Shown in pieces: positions 18,909-25,582 of a stretch of DNA of 25,582 nt (within the stretch, counting starts at the first letter, position 1; the number at the start of each line of letters is the position of its first letter). A program made the translations under genes and the position numbers. The stretch is from Clostridiales bacterium (GTDB lineage Bacteria > Bacillota_E > Sulfobacillia > Sulfobacillales > JAIMBI01), in NCBI GenBank assembly GCA_027318915.1, contig DAHVOH010000048.1, positions 1 to 25,582 on the forward strand, in the 5' to 3' direction. The notes below the pieces were generated by a model that did no database searches, was not told the DNA's origin, and saw only the letters and a program-made list of their open reading frames with translations.

Positions 18909-19934
18909 TCACGAGCCAAGGGGAGAGGGCGCTCGCCCCAACGGATACGGCACCTGCGGTCCCAGCGTCCAGGACGCCGAGACCCCCGGGCGAAACCGCC
19001 AGGCAGCCGCCGCGGCTACCATGGCCCCATTGTCCGTACAATACGCCGGCTCCGGCATGTGGACGGCCAACGACCGGACCGCGGCCATGTCGTGGAGTTG
19101 TGTTCGCAAATGCCCGTTGGCGGCCACACCGCCCGCCAGATACAAATGGGCGACGGGCCAGCGCTCCAGCGCTCGTTGCACACGGTCCACCAACTGCTCC
19201 ACGACCGCTGTCTCCAGCGCCGCCGCCCAGGCTGCGGGTTCATAGCCTCCTCGCGCTATGCCCTGCGCCAGCGCGGTCTTGAGTCCGCTGAAGCTGAAGT
19301 CCAGCTGATCGGGGCCCGTGTGCGCCACCGGCAGCCGAGGAATGGGGCCATGCGCGGCGCGGGCCAGCCGCTCCACCGCCGGGCCCCCCGGATATCCCAG
19401 CCCGAGGAGACGGGCGCCCTTGTCCAGTGCTTCGCCCGCCGCGTCATCCACCGTTTCGCCCAACCGCACCAAGTCCCCGTGGTCCTTCCACAACCACAGA
19501 CCCGTATGCCCGCCGGACACCAGCAGCGCCAAACCAGGGAATTGGACCGGGGCCACCAGCGCATTGGCATACAGATGCGCCTCCAGGTGGTGGACACCCA
19601 ACAGCGGTCGCGACCAAGCCAGGGCGAGACTCTTGGCGGCGGTGAGACCCACCAGCAGGGAGCCCACCAGACCCGGTCCCACCGTGACTCCGATGGCCGT
19701 CAGCTGCTCGGGACGGCAGTCGGCTTGCCGCAAGGCCTCGGCGACAATGCCCGGCAGGGCCGCCACATGTTCGCGCGCCGCCACTTCCGGAACCACGCCG
19801 CCGTACGCGGTCTGAAGCGCGATGGACGACGCCAGCGCCTGTCCCGCCACGCTCCGGCCGTCCCGCACCACGGCCGCCGCCGTTTCGTCGCAGGACGACT
19901 CGATGCCCAGGAAAAGCCCTTGGCCCCGCTCCAC
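18909..19934 (-). CDS. tsaD: tRNA N6-adenosine threonylcarbamoyltransferase
   Basis: 341 aa. Transfers the threonylcarbamoyl group from threonylcarbamoyl-AMP to A37 of ANN-decoding tRNAs, with TsaB and TsaE. ASKHA-fold motifs: 'LGIESSCDETAAAVV' at the N-terminus, the metal-binding 'VHHLEAH' (115-120), 'LLVSGGHTGLW' and 'GETVDDAAGEALDKGARLLG', then 'GGVAANGHLR' and 'DNGAMVAAAA' near the C-terminus. All metal ligands are present. Start GTG at 19934 has GGGAG about 8 nt upstream. Unlike in many Firmicutes it is not directly adjacent to tsaB/rimI: a plus-strand membrane gene lies between. It is the first gene of the long minus-strand run. Confidence 0.97.
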   Translation of the reverse strand: MERGQGLFLGIESSCDETAAAVVRDGRSVAGQALASSIALQTAYGGVVPEVAAREHVAALPGIVAEALRQADCRPEQLTAIGVTVGPGLVGSLLVGLTAAKSLALAWSRPLLGVHHLEAHLYANALVAPVQFPGLALLVSGGHTGLWLWKDHGDLVRLGETVDDAAGEALDKGARLLGLGYPGGPAVERLARAAHGPIPRLPVAHTGPDQLDFSFSGLKTALAQGIARGGYEPAAWAAALETAVVEQLVDRVQRALERWPVAHLYLAGGVAANGHLRTQLHDMAAVRSLAVHMPEPAYCTDNGAMVAAAAAWRFRPGVSASWTLGPQVPYPLGRAPSPLGS

Positions 19935-19963
19935 ATGCCTGCTCCCTTCTCGGGCATCCTACA

Positions 19964-19995
19964 CGCGGCGGGATCGGCTTCGCCGATTCGCCGCG
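19964..19995. promoter_or_regulatory. Strong hairpin in the divergent tsaD / membrane-gene gap
   Basis: The stem has an outer part (CGCGGCG paired with CGCCGCG) and an inner part (ATCGGC at 19973-19978 with GCCGAT at 19982-19987), loop TTC. It is not followed by a T-run, and it lies just upstream of the plus-strand ribosome binding site at 20011. It may be a leader hairpin, or a protein-binding palindrome shared by both divergent genes. Confidence 0.45.
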
Positions 19996-20019
19996 AACCC
20001 CAATCCCTCGGGGAGGTGT

Positions 20020-20514
20020 CTGCCCATCGCTCTCACGGCCTTGGTCCTCACGTTGGTCCTAGCCTCGCCCGGTTTGCTGGCGCTGATGCCCGGCGGCTAC
20101 GACCTCATGAATGCGGCCCACCTGATCGTATTCGTGCTCGCCGTCATTCTGTTGGTCGGGTTGGGCCGCCGTGCACGGCGTCGGGGACGGCGGGCGTTTC
20201 GCACCGGCTTCTGGGTGGGCGGCGCGGCCGGTGCCGCCGGCGCCCTCGGCACGGCGGCGCTGGAACAGACGCCCACCGCCACGCGGGCCTTTGTCGCCGA
20301 TCTCGCGACCCACGGCGTCCCACCCGCCGCCGCTCTCACGCTGCACGGGCTCCATCTCTACACAGCGACCGGCCTGACCGCGCTCCTGGGTGGGGGCGGC
20401 TACGCCCTGCTCGGGGCGGTGGCCTCCTGGTGGGGCAGCCGAACCGCCGTCCCCAGCCCGACGCCTCCGCGAACCCCGGACCGGCCCCGGCCTAAAGAGG
20501 ATCGCGCCACATGA
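20020..20514 (+). CDS. Membrane protein of unknown function, unusual start
   Basis: About 164 aa with at least three membrane segments: 'LTALVLTLVLASPGLLALM', 'LIVFVLAVILLVGLG', 'WVGGAAGAAGALGTAAL' and 'GLTALLGGGGYALLGAVASW', an Arg-rich loop ('RRARRRGRRAFR'), and a Pro/Arg/Lys-rich cytoplasmic tail. Unrecognised. A strong GGGGAGG (20010-20016) precedes the hydrophobic part, but no ATG, GTG or TTG follows at good spacing. In-frame candidates are CTG 20020 (3 nt), ATC 20026 (9 nt), TTG 20041 (24 nt). The upstream open frame overlaps tsaD on the other strand and has no protein-like character. The gene splits tsaD from the tsaB-rimI operon, and its 3' end overlaps rimI by 23 bp, tail to tail. 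Coding status is likely from hydrophobic composition. Confidence 0.6.
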   Translation: MPIALTALVLTLVLASPGLLALMPGGYDLMNAAHLIVFVLAVILLVGLGRRARRRGRRAFRTGFWVGGAAGAAGALGTAALEQTPTATRAFVADLATHGVPPAAALTLHGLHLYTATGLTALLGGGGYALLGAVASWWGSRTAVPSPTPPRTPDRPRPKEDRAT

Positions 20515-20962
20515 TGAAGGCGTCTTCGTGGGTGTCGGTGTAGTACCCTTTGCGGATCCCCAATTGAGAAAACCCCAGCTTGCGATACAAATTCTGCGCC
20601 ACCAGATTGCCCCGCCGCACCTCCAGCGTCATGCGCCGACAACCCTGCGCGCGGGCGCGTTCCATCAAGCCGTTCATCATGGCCTCGCCAAAGCCGCGAC
20701 CACGAAAAGCCGACTCCACGGCGACATTGGTCACGTGCGCCTCGTCCAGGATGAGCCACATGCCCCCATACGCAGCCACGCGCCCATGCACCTCCAGCAC
20801 CAGGTACACCGCAAAGGTGTTGTCCACCAGTTCGGTTTGAAAGGCCCCCCGGGACCACGGCGTGGGAAAGGCCTGGCGCTCTATCGTCATCACAGCGTCA
20901 AGGTCGCTGAGGTACATATCCCGCACCACCAGGGCACTGGCGTCCTGTTCCGACATCGCCAC
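20492..20962 (-). CDS. rimI: Ribosomal protein S18-alanine N-acetyltransferase
   Basis: About 156 aa, GNAT fold. RimI acetylates the N-terminal alanine of ribosomal protein S18; Firmicute RimI proteins are usually encoded with tsaB, as here. Visible: the N-terminal 'AVMTIERQAFPTPWSRGAFQ', acetyl-CoA motif A 'HVTNVAVESAFRGRGFGEAM' (about 76-95) with R-G-R-G-F-G, and 'LEVRRGNLVAQNLYRKLGF' (motif B), then 'RKGYYTDTHEDAFIM'. Start: GTG at 20962 has AGGAGAGG about 7-10 nt upstream; ATG at 20956 is in frame but further from the ribosome binding site. About 40 bp after tsaB. It is last in the thiL-tsaE-tsaB-rimI operon. Confidence 0.95.
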   Translation of the reverse strand: MAMSEQDASALVVRDMYLSDLDAVMTIERQAFPTPWSRGAFQTELVDNTFAVYLVLEVHGRVAAYGGMWLILDEAHVTNVAVESAFRGRGFGEAMMNGLMERARAQGCRRMTLEVRRGNLVAQNLYRKLGFSQLGIRKGYYTDTHEDAFIMWRDPL

Positions 20963-21002
20963 GGCGACACCTCTCCTCGGATGCAACCTCTGCGCCCCGG
21001 AG

Positions 21003-21689
21003 CTACGCCCGCCGGTCAGGGACGTCGGCGCCCCGCAGCGGCGGAACCGGCGGCGGACGGCGGATATAGTGGGGCTCCAGTGTCAAAGGGTCTGCGGGCG
21101 CCCCTTGTCCGGCCGCGGCCACCCGGGCCACTCCCAAGGCGATGGGACCCTCGCGGCGCGCCGGCCGAATGCTCCGGCCGCACGCCATCATGGCTCTATC
21201 CTCAGCCAGGGGACCTGCCACGGTCAAGTCTTCGGATGCGCGCAGGCCGCCCAGCAAATCCGACACATGATGGACCCCGTCTGCCTCCAGCGGTTCCGCC
21301 CCGTGCCGGCCGCGCCAGTAACGGCCGGCATACACGTCGTCGCCTCGCCGCTCTGCAGACGCCAACACCACCACGTCCCGGTCGGCCACGGTGGCGGCCA
21401 ATGCCTGCAGACTGGACACCGCCACTAAGGGACAGTCCCAAGCCCAAGCCAAAGTTTTGGCGGCCGTCACCGCCACCCGGCTGCCGGTGTAGGATCCCGG
21501 GCCGACGCCCACCGCGAGACGGTCCGGCCGGCCGAAGGCTTCCACGGCCGCCTGCACCCAGTCCACCAACCGACGGCCAGCGCTTTGAGCCTCGCTCCAC
21601 CCGATGGTGGCCAGAACCCGCTGCCCCTGCACCATGGCCAGGGAAGCCCCCTCCTGGGAGGCATCCAAAGCTAACAGCAAGGGCCTCAT
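21003..21689 (-). CDS. tsaB: tRNA t6A biosynthesis protein TsaB
   Basis: 228 aa. A catalytically inactive paralogue of TsaD that dimerises with it and is required for t6A synthesis. The N-terminus is 'MRPLLLALDASQEGASLAMV' and the diagnostic block is 'VGVGPGSYTGSRVAVTAAKTLAWA', with the short C-terminal region ending in 'LEPHYIRRPPPVPP'. It has no TsaD-type HxxxH, as expected. The start ATG at 21689 overlaps the tsaE stop (ATGA), so the pair is translationally coupled. A longer frame to 21824 lies inside tsaE in another frame and is not coding. Partners tsaE and tsaD are nearby; tsaC is not in the window. Confidence 0.96.
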   Translation of the reverse strand: MRPLLLALDASQEGASLAMVQGQRVLATIGWSEAQSAGRRLVDWVQAAVEAFGRPDRLAVGVGPGSYTGSRVAVTAAKTLAWAWDCPLVAVSSLQALAATVADRDVVVLASAERRGDDVYAGRYWRGRHGAEPLEADGVHHVSDLLGGLRASEDLTVAGPLAEDRAMMACGRSIRPARREGPIALGVARVAAAGQGAPADPLTLEPHYIRRPPPVPPLRGADVPDRRA

Positions 21690-22144
21690 GCCGCCGCCCA
21701 GCGTTCCAGACGGGACGCCCAGGCCCCGAAACCGACCACGACAATCTGCCGGGCATCGCCGTCCCGCGGGCTGAGGGACACCTCGACCCGATCCGGCCAG
21801 AACGGCGCCCACGCCTCTCCCCACTCCACCAGCACCAGCGCATCGCCGCCGTCAACATCCAGCTCTTCCGGGGGCGGGACCGGCTGCAAGCGGTACAGGT
21901 CCACGTGGAGAAACCGTCGGCCGTCACCCCGGTGCGGATGCACCAAGTCGAAGGTGGGCGACTTTACCATCTCCACCACCCCCTCCGCGCGGAGCAATGC
22001 CCGCACGAACGTCGTCTTCCCGGCTCCCAACGGCCCCCGCACCAACACCACGCCGGGCGGAACCAACACCGCCGCCAGCCGTTGGGCGGCGCGCTCGGTC
22101 TCCGCCACGGCGGTAACTTCAACCGTCCAGGTGAAAGTGCTCAA
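21686..22144 (-). CDS. tsaE: tRNA t6A biosynthesis ATPase TsaE
   Basis: 152 aa. A P-loop ATPase that binds and regulates the TsaB-TsaD complex. The Walker A motif GPLGAGKTT is at about 37-45, followed by 'VKSPTFDLVHPHRG', 'FLHVDLYRLQP' and 'LVEWGEAW', all family hallmarks. The start is taken as TTG at 22144, overlapping the end of thiL by 26 bp; no strong ribosome binding site is visible, so expression probably depends on translational coupling. A GTG at 22108 is an alternative start. It overlaps tsaB at its 3' end. Confidence 0.95.
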   Translation of the reverse strand: MSTFTWTVEVTAVAETERAAQRLAAVLVPPGVVLVRGPLGAGKTTFVRALLRAEGVVEMVKSPTFDLVHPHRGDGRRFLHVDLYRLQPVPPPEELDVDGGDALVLVEWGEAWAPFWPDRVEVSLSPRDGDARQIVVVGFGAWASRLERWAAA

Positions 22145-23132
22145 AGCTTCGGACAGTCACGCTCACCTCCCGCCCGTCCTCCCGCCAGCGGATGCCCGGC
22201 TCCGCCTCGACGGTCCCGATGACGAAAAGATCCCGACCGTGCCGGGCAAAGGTCGCTTGCATCCGGGGCAGCCGTTCGGCCGGCACGGCGGCCAGCAGCT
22301 CATAGTCTTCGCCTCCGTCCACCAGCCACGACCGGATGGGAACCCCGAGCCGGCGGGCGGCTTCTTCGAGGCCGGCCGATCGTGGCACAGCCGAGCCCTC
22401 GATGGACGCGCCCACCCGGTCGCCGAGGATGCCCAACAGTCCCATCCCCAAGCCGTCCGACAGATCGGTCATGGCCCGCGCGCCTCCAGCGAGCCACCGG
22501 CCCTCGCGCACGCGCGCCGAGGGTGTCAGTTGTGCCGCCAGCAGTCGGCGTTCCCATTCAGACCCCCCCGGCCACCGGCATCCGGATGCCAGCAGCGCCA
22601 AACCCGCCGCCGCCCCGCCCACCGGGCCGGTCAGCACCAGGTTATCACCCGGTTGTGCACCGAAGCGCTTCACCGGCCGTCGCGCGTACCCCAGGACGGT
22701 CACGTCCACGACTACCGGCCCCGGGCTTCCCACCGTGTCTCCGCCCGCCAACGGGGCCTGCCACTGCGCCGCGACCTTGCCGAAACCCGCATAGAACGCC
22801 TCCACCCAGGCGACCGGAAGGGCGGGGGGGAGGGCCAGCGAGGTCAACAACGCGGAGGGGCGTCCACCCATGGCGGCAATGTCGCTGAGATTGACGGCCG
22901 CCGCTTTCGCCCCCACCTGCTCGGGTGAAGACCAGTCCCGGCGAAAATGCACGCCCTCGACCAGCATATCGCACGAGGCCAGCAGGGCCGCACCGCGCGG
23001 CACATGCAGTACCGCCGCGTCATCTCCGATGCCGGCCAGCACCATCCGCGACGAACCGGCCCGGCGAAGGGCTCGCGCAATCACGCCGGCCTCCCCCACA
23101 TCCCGCACGTCACACGCTCGGTCATTGTTCAT
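22119..23132 (-). CDS. thiL: Thiamine-monophosphate kinase
   Basis: About 337 aa. Phosphorylates thiamine monophosphate to the active cofactor thiamine diphosphate. PurM-like fold: metal-binding 'LAGIGDDAAVL', 'LLASCDMLVEGVHFRRDW', 'KAAAVNLSDIAAMGGRP' and 'GGDTVGSPGPVVVDVTVLG', then 'ARAMTDLSDGLGMGL' and 'VDGGEDYELLAAVP', all typical. Start: ATG at 23132 has GGGGAT about 8 nt upstream; two ATGs at 23162/23159 are in frame but lack a ribosome binding site. First gene of the thiL-tsaE-tsaB-rimI operon, a common Firmicute order. Confidence 0.96.
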   Translation of the reverse strand: MNNDRACDVRDVGEAGVIARALRRAGSSRMVLAGIGDDAAVLHVPRGAALLASCDMLVEGVHFRRDWSSPEQVGAKAAAVNLSDIAAMGGRPSALLTSLALPPALPVAWVEAFYAGFGKVAAQWQAPLAGGDTVGSPGPVVVDVTVLGYARRPVKRFGAQPGDNLVLTGPVGGAAAGLALLASGCRWPGGSEWERRLLAAQLTPSARVREGRWLAGGARAMTDLSDGLGMGLLGILGDRVGASIEGSAVPRSAGLEEAARRLGVPIRSWLVDGGEDYELLAAVPAERLPRMQATFARHGRDLFVIGTVEAEPGIRWREDGREVSVTVRSFEHFHLDG

Positions 23133-23266
23133 CGGCTCATCCCCGCGCGGACTCCCCATCACGCCGGAGCCCGCTCTCTCCCTTCTGTCCGGCCTGGCGA
23201 CCCGACGGCTGCCCGAACCCGCCCGGGACCCGACGGCGCGGCGGGCCGCGTGCCAAAACCATCCTC

Positions 23267-23280
23267 AGGCGGTACCGCCT
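23267..23280. promoter_or_regulatory. Perfect 14-bp palindrome
   Basis: AGGCGGTACCGCCT is fully self-complementary and lies between the divergent thiL and hppA starts. It could be a dimeric regulator site for thiL. Nothing else identifies its binder. Confidence 0.35.
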
Positions 23281-23293
23281 ATCGCCGAAAGGA

Positions 23294-23427
23294 CCGTGAC
23301 CTCGCCGGTGTTCCAAGCCGGTCACGGGTTCACTCGCCCGCACCCACACTCAGAGACGCCCGCCGGCACCTTGTCGACAGACCCATCTTTCCTCAACCCG
23401 CTTCAAAATCCTCTCGCCGGTCACGGG
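23294..23427. repeat. GGTCACGG motif in three copies
   Basis: CCGTGACC (23294-23301) is an inverted copy of GGTCACGG (23320-23327), with an 18-bp spacer. A further direct copy lies at 23419-23426; the two direct copies share the longer block GCCGGTCACGGG. All lie upstream of the hppA promoter. Cluster and orientation fit a regulator binding site or a leader structure. Confidence 0.5.
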
Positions 23428-23452
23428 GCGCGGGAGGGTCCGGCGGCTCAAG

Positions 23453-23482
23453 TTGACACTCCAACTGGCCCGTCCGTACAAT
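23453..23482 (+). promoter_or_regulatory. Sigma-A promoter of hppA
   Basis: Consensus -35 TTGACA (23453-23458), an 18-bp spacer and -10 TACAAT (23477-23482). Transcription would begin at about 23489, so in-frame TTG codons at 23485 and 23494 lie too early to be starts, and ATG 23527 is favoured. Confidence 0.9.
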
Positions 23483-23526
23483 GATTGCGGCATTTGACCC
23501 GACGAGAGGAGCGAACATTTTATATT

Positions 23527-25557
23527 ATGGCAACCTGGGGTGCGCTGGCGTTTCCGCTCATCGCCGCGCTCTTGGCGTTGGTGTACGGTGCGGTCCTAAT
23601 CGCCTGGGTGATGCGCCATGACGCCGGGACCGACGCCATGCGACGGATCGCCAAGGCCATTCAGGAAGGAGCCGTCGCCTTCCTGAACCGCCAATACCGC
23701 ACCATCGGCATGGTGGCTGTGGTCCTGTTCATTCTGATTTGGATCCTGCTCGGCGCCGAGACGGCGCTGTTCTTCCTAGTGGGCTCCGCGCTCTCCGCCG
23801 CGGCAGGCTACATTGGCATGAACGTCTCGGTACGCGCTAACGTACGCACCGCCCAAGCCGCGGAAGGCGGCCTCGGCAAGGCGCTGGCGATCGCGGTCCG
23901 CGGCGGCGCGGTCACCGGTCTGTTTGTGGTGGGTCTCGCCCTGCTGGGTCTGACCATCCTCACCCACATCGCCGTGACCCCGGCCACGCTGCTGGGATTC
24001 GGCTTCGGCGCCAGTCTGATCTCCGTCTTCGCCCGACTGGGCGGCGGGATTTACACCAAGGCCGCCGACGTCGGTGCGGACCTGGTGGGCAAGGTGGAAG
24101 CGGGGATCCCCGAGGACGACCCGCGCAATCCGGCCGTGATTGCGGACAACGTGGGCGATAACGTCGGGGACGATGCCGGCATGGCGGCCGACCTGTTTGA
24201 GACCTATGCGGTGACGGCCGTCGCCGCGATGGTGCTGGGATACCTCACCAATCACTCGATGCGCATCATCACCTTCCCGCTCTACATCGGCGGGGTGTCC
24301 ATTGTGGCCGCCATCATTGGGGTGCTCATGCTGCGGCCCCCGCGCGGCCGCCAGATCATGGCCACGCTGTATACCAGCATGTGGATCACCGCCGTCATTG
24401 CGGCCATCGGCTTCTATGTGGTGACGCGGACCGTCGTGGGCGGGCCGCACAGCCTTGATCTGTTCGGGGCCGCCCTGGTGGGATTGGCGGTGACGGTCCT
24501 GCTGATGTACATCACGGACTTCTTCACCTCCAGCAGCTTCGGGCCGGTCCGGCGCATCGCGGCCGCGTCCCAGACCGGGCACGCCACCAACATCATCACC
24601 GGTCTGGCCGTGGGGATGAAGTCCACCGCCCTGCCCGTCCTGGTCATCATCGGTGGCATCCTGGCGTCGTACCTCTTCGGCCAAACCTACGGCCTGGGAC
24701 TGTACGGCGTCGGTGTCGCGGCGATGGCCATGCTGTCCATGACCGGCATCATCATCACCATCGACGCCTTCGGCCCCATCACCGACAACGCCGGTGGGAT
24801 CGCCGAAATGGCCGGCATGAGCGAAGCGGTGCGACAGGTGACCGACCCCCTTGATGCGGTGGGCAACACCACCAAAGCGGTGACCAAGGGGTACGCCATC
24901 GGGTCGGCCGGCTTGGCGGCCATTGTGCTTTTCGCCGCCTACACCCAGGAGCTGCTGGACAAGGACCACCTGCACCTGGCTTTCAGCCTGGCCAACCCGC
25001 TGGTGCTGGTGGGCCTCTTCTTGGGTGGCATCACGCCGTTCCTGTTCGGCTCGCTGGCAATGGAAGCCGTGGGTCGGGCGGCCATGGCGGTGGTTGAGGA
25101 AGTGCGCCGACAGTTTCGCGAGAACCCGGGCATCATGGAAGGCACGACGACACCCGACTACGCCCGGTCGGTCGACATCGTCACACGCGCGGCGTTGAAA
25201 GAAATGGTCTTGCCCGGTCTCATTCCGGTCCTCGGCCCGGTTATCGTCGGGTTCCTGCTAGGCCCGGTGGCGCTCGGCGGAATGGTGGTGGGTTGCATCG
25301 TCACCGGACTGTTCCTCGGCATCCAGATGACCACCGGGGGTGGGGCCTGGGACAACGCCAAGAAGTACATCGAAGAGGGCCATTACGGCGGCAAAGGCAC
25401 GGAGGCCCATGCCGCCGCCGTCACCGGCGACACCGTGGGCGACCCTTACAAGGACACCGCGGGACCGGCCATCAACCCCATGATCAAGGTCATCAACATC
25501 GTGGCCCTGTTGATCGGTCCGGTGATCGCGCTGCACTTTCTCGTTCACATCCACTGA
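23527..25557 (+). CDS. hppA: Membrane-bound proton-translocating pyrophosphatase
   Basis: 676 aa with about 15-16 membrane helices. Hydrolyses PPi and pumps protons across the cytoplasmic membrane. The catalytic region has '[20 protein letters not shown]' (about 175-194), then '[20 protein letters not shown]' and, further on, '[18 protein letters not shown]'; the C-terminal '[19 protein letters not shown]' is also conserved. At residue about 450 the block is '[20 protein letters not shown]': a Lys here, instead of Ala, is the known mark of the K+-independent subfamily, which pumps protons rather than sodium. Start ATG at 23527; the AGGAG at 23507-23511 is 15 nt upstream, rather far, and an ATT at 23524 is closer. 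It has its own promoter. The next gene is outside the window. Confidence 0.97.
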   Translation: MATWGALAFPLIAALLALVYGAVLIAWVMRHDAGTDAMRRIAKAIQEGAVAFLNRQYRTIGMVAVVLFILIWILLGAETALFFLVGSALSAAAGYIGMNVSVRANVRTAQAAEGGLGKALAIAVRGGAVTGLFVVGLALLGLTILTHIAVTPATLLGFGFGASLISVFARLGGGIYTKAADVGADLVGKVEAGIPEDDPRNPAVIADNVGDNVGDDAGMAADLFETYAVTAVAAMVLGYLTNHSMRIITFPLYIGGVSIVAAIIGVLMLRPPRGRQIMATLYTSMWITAVIAAIGFYVVTRTVVGGPHSLDLFGAALVGLAVTVLLMYITDFFTSSSFGPVRRIAAASQTGHATNIITGLAVGMKSTALPVLVIIGGILASYLFGQTYGLGLYGVGVAAMAMLSMTGIIITIDAFGPITDNAGGIAEMAGMSEAVRQVTDPLDAVGNTTKAVTKGYAIGSAGLAAIVLFAAYTQELLDKDHLHLAFSLANPLVLVGLFLGGITPFLFGSLAMEAVGRAAMAVVEEVRRQFRENPGIMEGTTTPDYARSVDIVTRAALKEMVLPGLIPVLGPVIVGFLLGPVALGGMVVGCIVTGLFLGIQMTTGGGAWDNAKKYIEEGHYGGKGTEAHAAAVTGDTVGDPYKDTAGPAINPMIKVINIVALLIGPVIALHFLVHIH

Positions 25558-25562
25558 CGGTT

Positions 25563-25580
25563 GGAAAGGCCGCCCCTTCC
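25563..25580 (+). terminator. Possible hppA terminator stem, cut by window end
   Basis: GGAAAGG (25563-25569) and CCCTTCC (25574-25580) can form a stem with one mismatch, 5 bp after the hppA stop. The T-run that would follow is outside the window, so this is uncertain. Confidence 0.35.
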
Positions 25581-25582
25581 GG

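Larger units (their letters stand above)
23133..23526. other. Divergent thiL-hppA intergenic region
   Basis: About 390 bp without a convincing gene. It holds the hppA promoter, a perfect 14-bp palindrome (AGGCGGTACCGCCT at 23267-23280) and three copies of the GGTCACGG motif, listed separately. The open frames here are Arg/Pro-rich and run through the promoter elements. Confidence 0.6.

Noticed and set aside
21003..21824. Extended tsaB reading frame to 21824 and extended murA, cca and thiolase frames
   Set aside because: The extensions lie inside neighbouring genes in another frame, have no conserved residues, and better starts with ribosome binding sites or stop overlaps are present.
20390..22222. 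A 610-aa open frame on the plus strand across rimI, tsaB and tsaE
   Set aside because: Arg/Pro-rich shadow crossing several real genes on the minus strand.
23317..23340. tRNA-like T-arm (GGGTTCACTCGCCC)
   Set aside because: No acceptor stem, D-arm or anticodon arm fits upstream; the block is better explained as one of the GGTCACGG repeats.

Overview
This 25.6-kb window is GC-rich and densely packed with housekeeping genes. It most likely comes from the chromosome of a GC-rich Firmicute (Bacillota), perhaps from the Sulfobacillus, Thermaerobacter or Symbiobacterium neighbourhood. The evidence is a perfect CIRCE operator before groESL, strong AGGAGG-type ribosome binding sites, a GlnR-like MerR regulator and a typical set of tsaE-tsaB-rimI-tsaD, murA, murC and hppA. 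The taxonomic guess is inference. I see no phage genes, insertion sequences, CRISPR arrays, rRNA or tRNA genes.

Layout. Positions 1-422 (+) hold the 3' part of a glycine-rich general-stress-type protein. It converges on a minus-strand block with guaA, hpt, a MerR/GlnR-like regulator, a 770-bp gene-free stretch with hairpins and a strong terminator, a coiled-coil protein of unknown role, and groES-groEL under a CIRCE/sigma-A promoter. Upstream of groES are moaB, moaC and a small membrane protein, also on minus. Divergent from these, 8343-10636 (+) encodes a polysaccharide deacetylase, a small membrane protein and a beta-propeller lipoprotein. A long minus-strand run follows, transcribed from 19934 down to 10615: tsaD, a gamma-carbonic-anhydrase-like protein, murC, CCA-adding enzyme, guaB, murA, thiolase and an ERCC4-type nuclease. 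A plus-strand membrane protein (20020-20514) separates tsaD from a second minus-strand operon, thiL-tsaE-tsaB-rimI. The window ends with hppA (+), a membrane proton pyrophosphatase with its own sigma-A promoter.

How the genes work together. guaB, guaA and hpt cover GMP synthesis and purine salvage. tsaB, tsaD and tsaE make the t6A tRNA modification, and the CCA enzyme matures tRNA ends. murA and murC act in peptidoglycan precursor synthesis. moaB and moaC act in molybdopterin synthesis, thiL in thiamine diphosphate synthesis, and groESL in protein folding. hppA couples pyrophosphate hydrolysis, fed by biosynthesis such as the GuaA reaction, to proton pumping.

Most interesting points. murC has no ATG, GTG or TTG start that keeps its conserved N-terminal HFIGIGG motif; a good ribosome binding site points to an ACG directly after the stop of the preceding gene. 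guaA and the 20020 membrane gene also have ribosome binding sites aimed at non-standard starts. Other points are a structured gene-free region at 3068-3839, repeated operator-like motifs before hppA, a plus-strand gene splitting the t6A cluster, and an ERCC4-type nuclease in a housekeeping operon.
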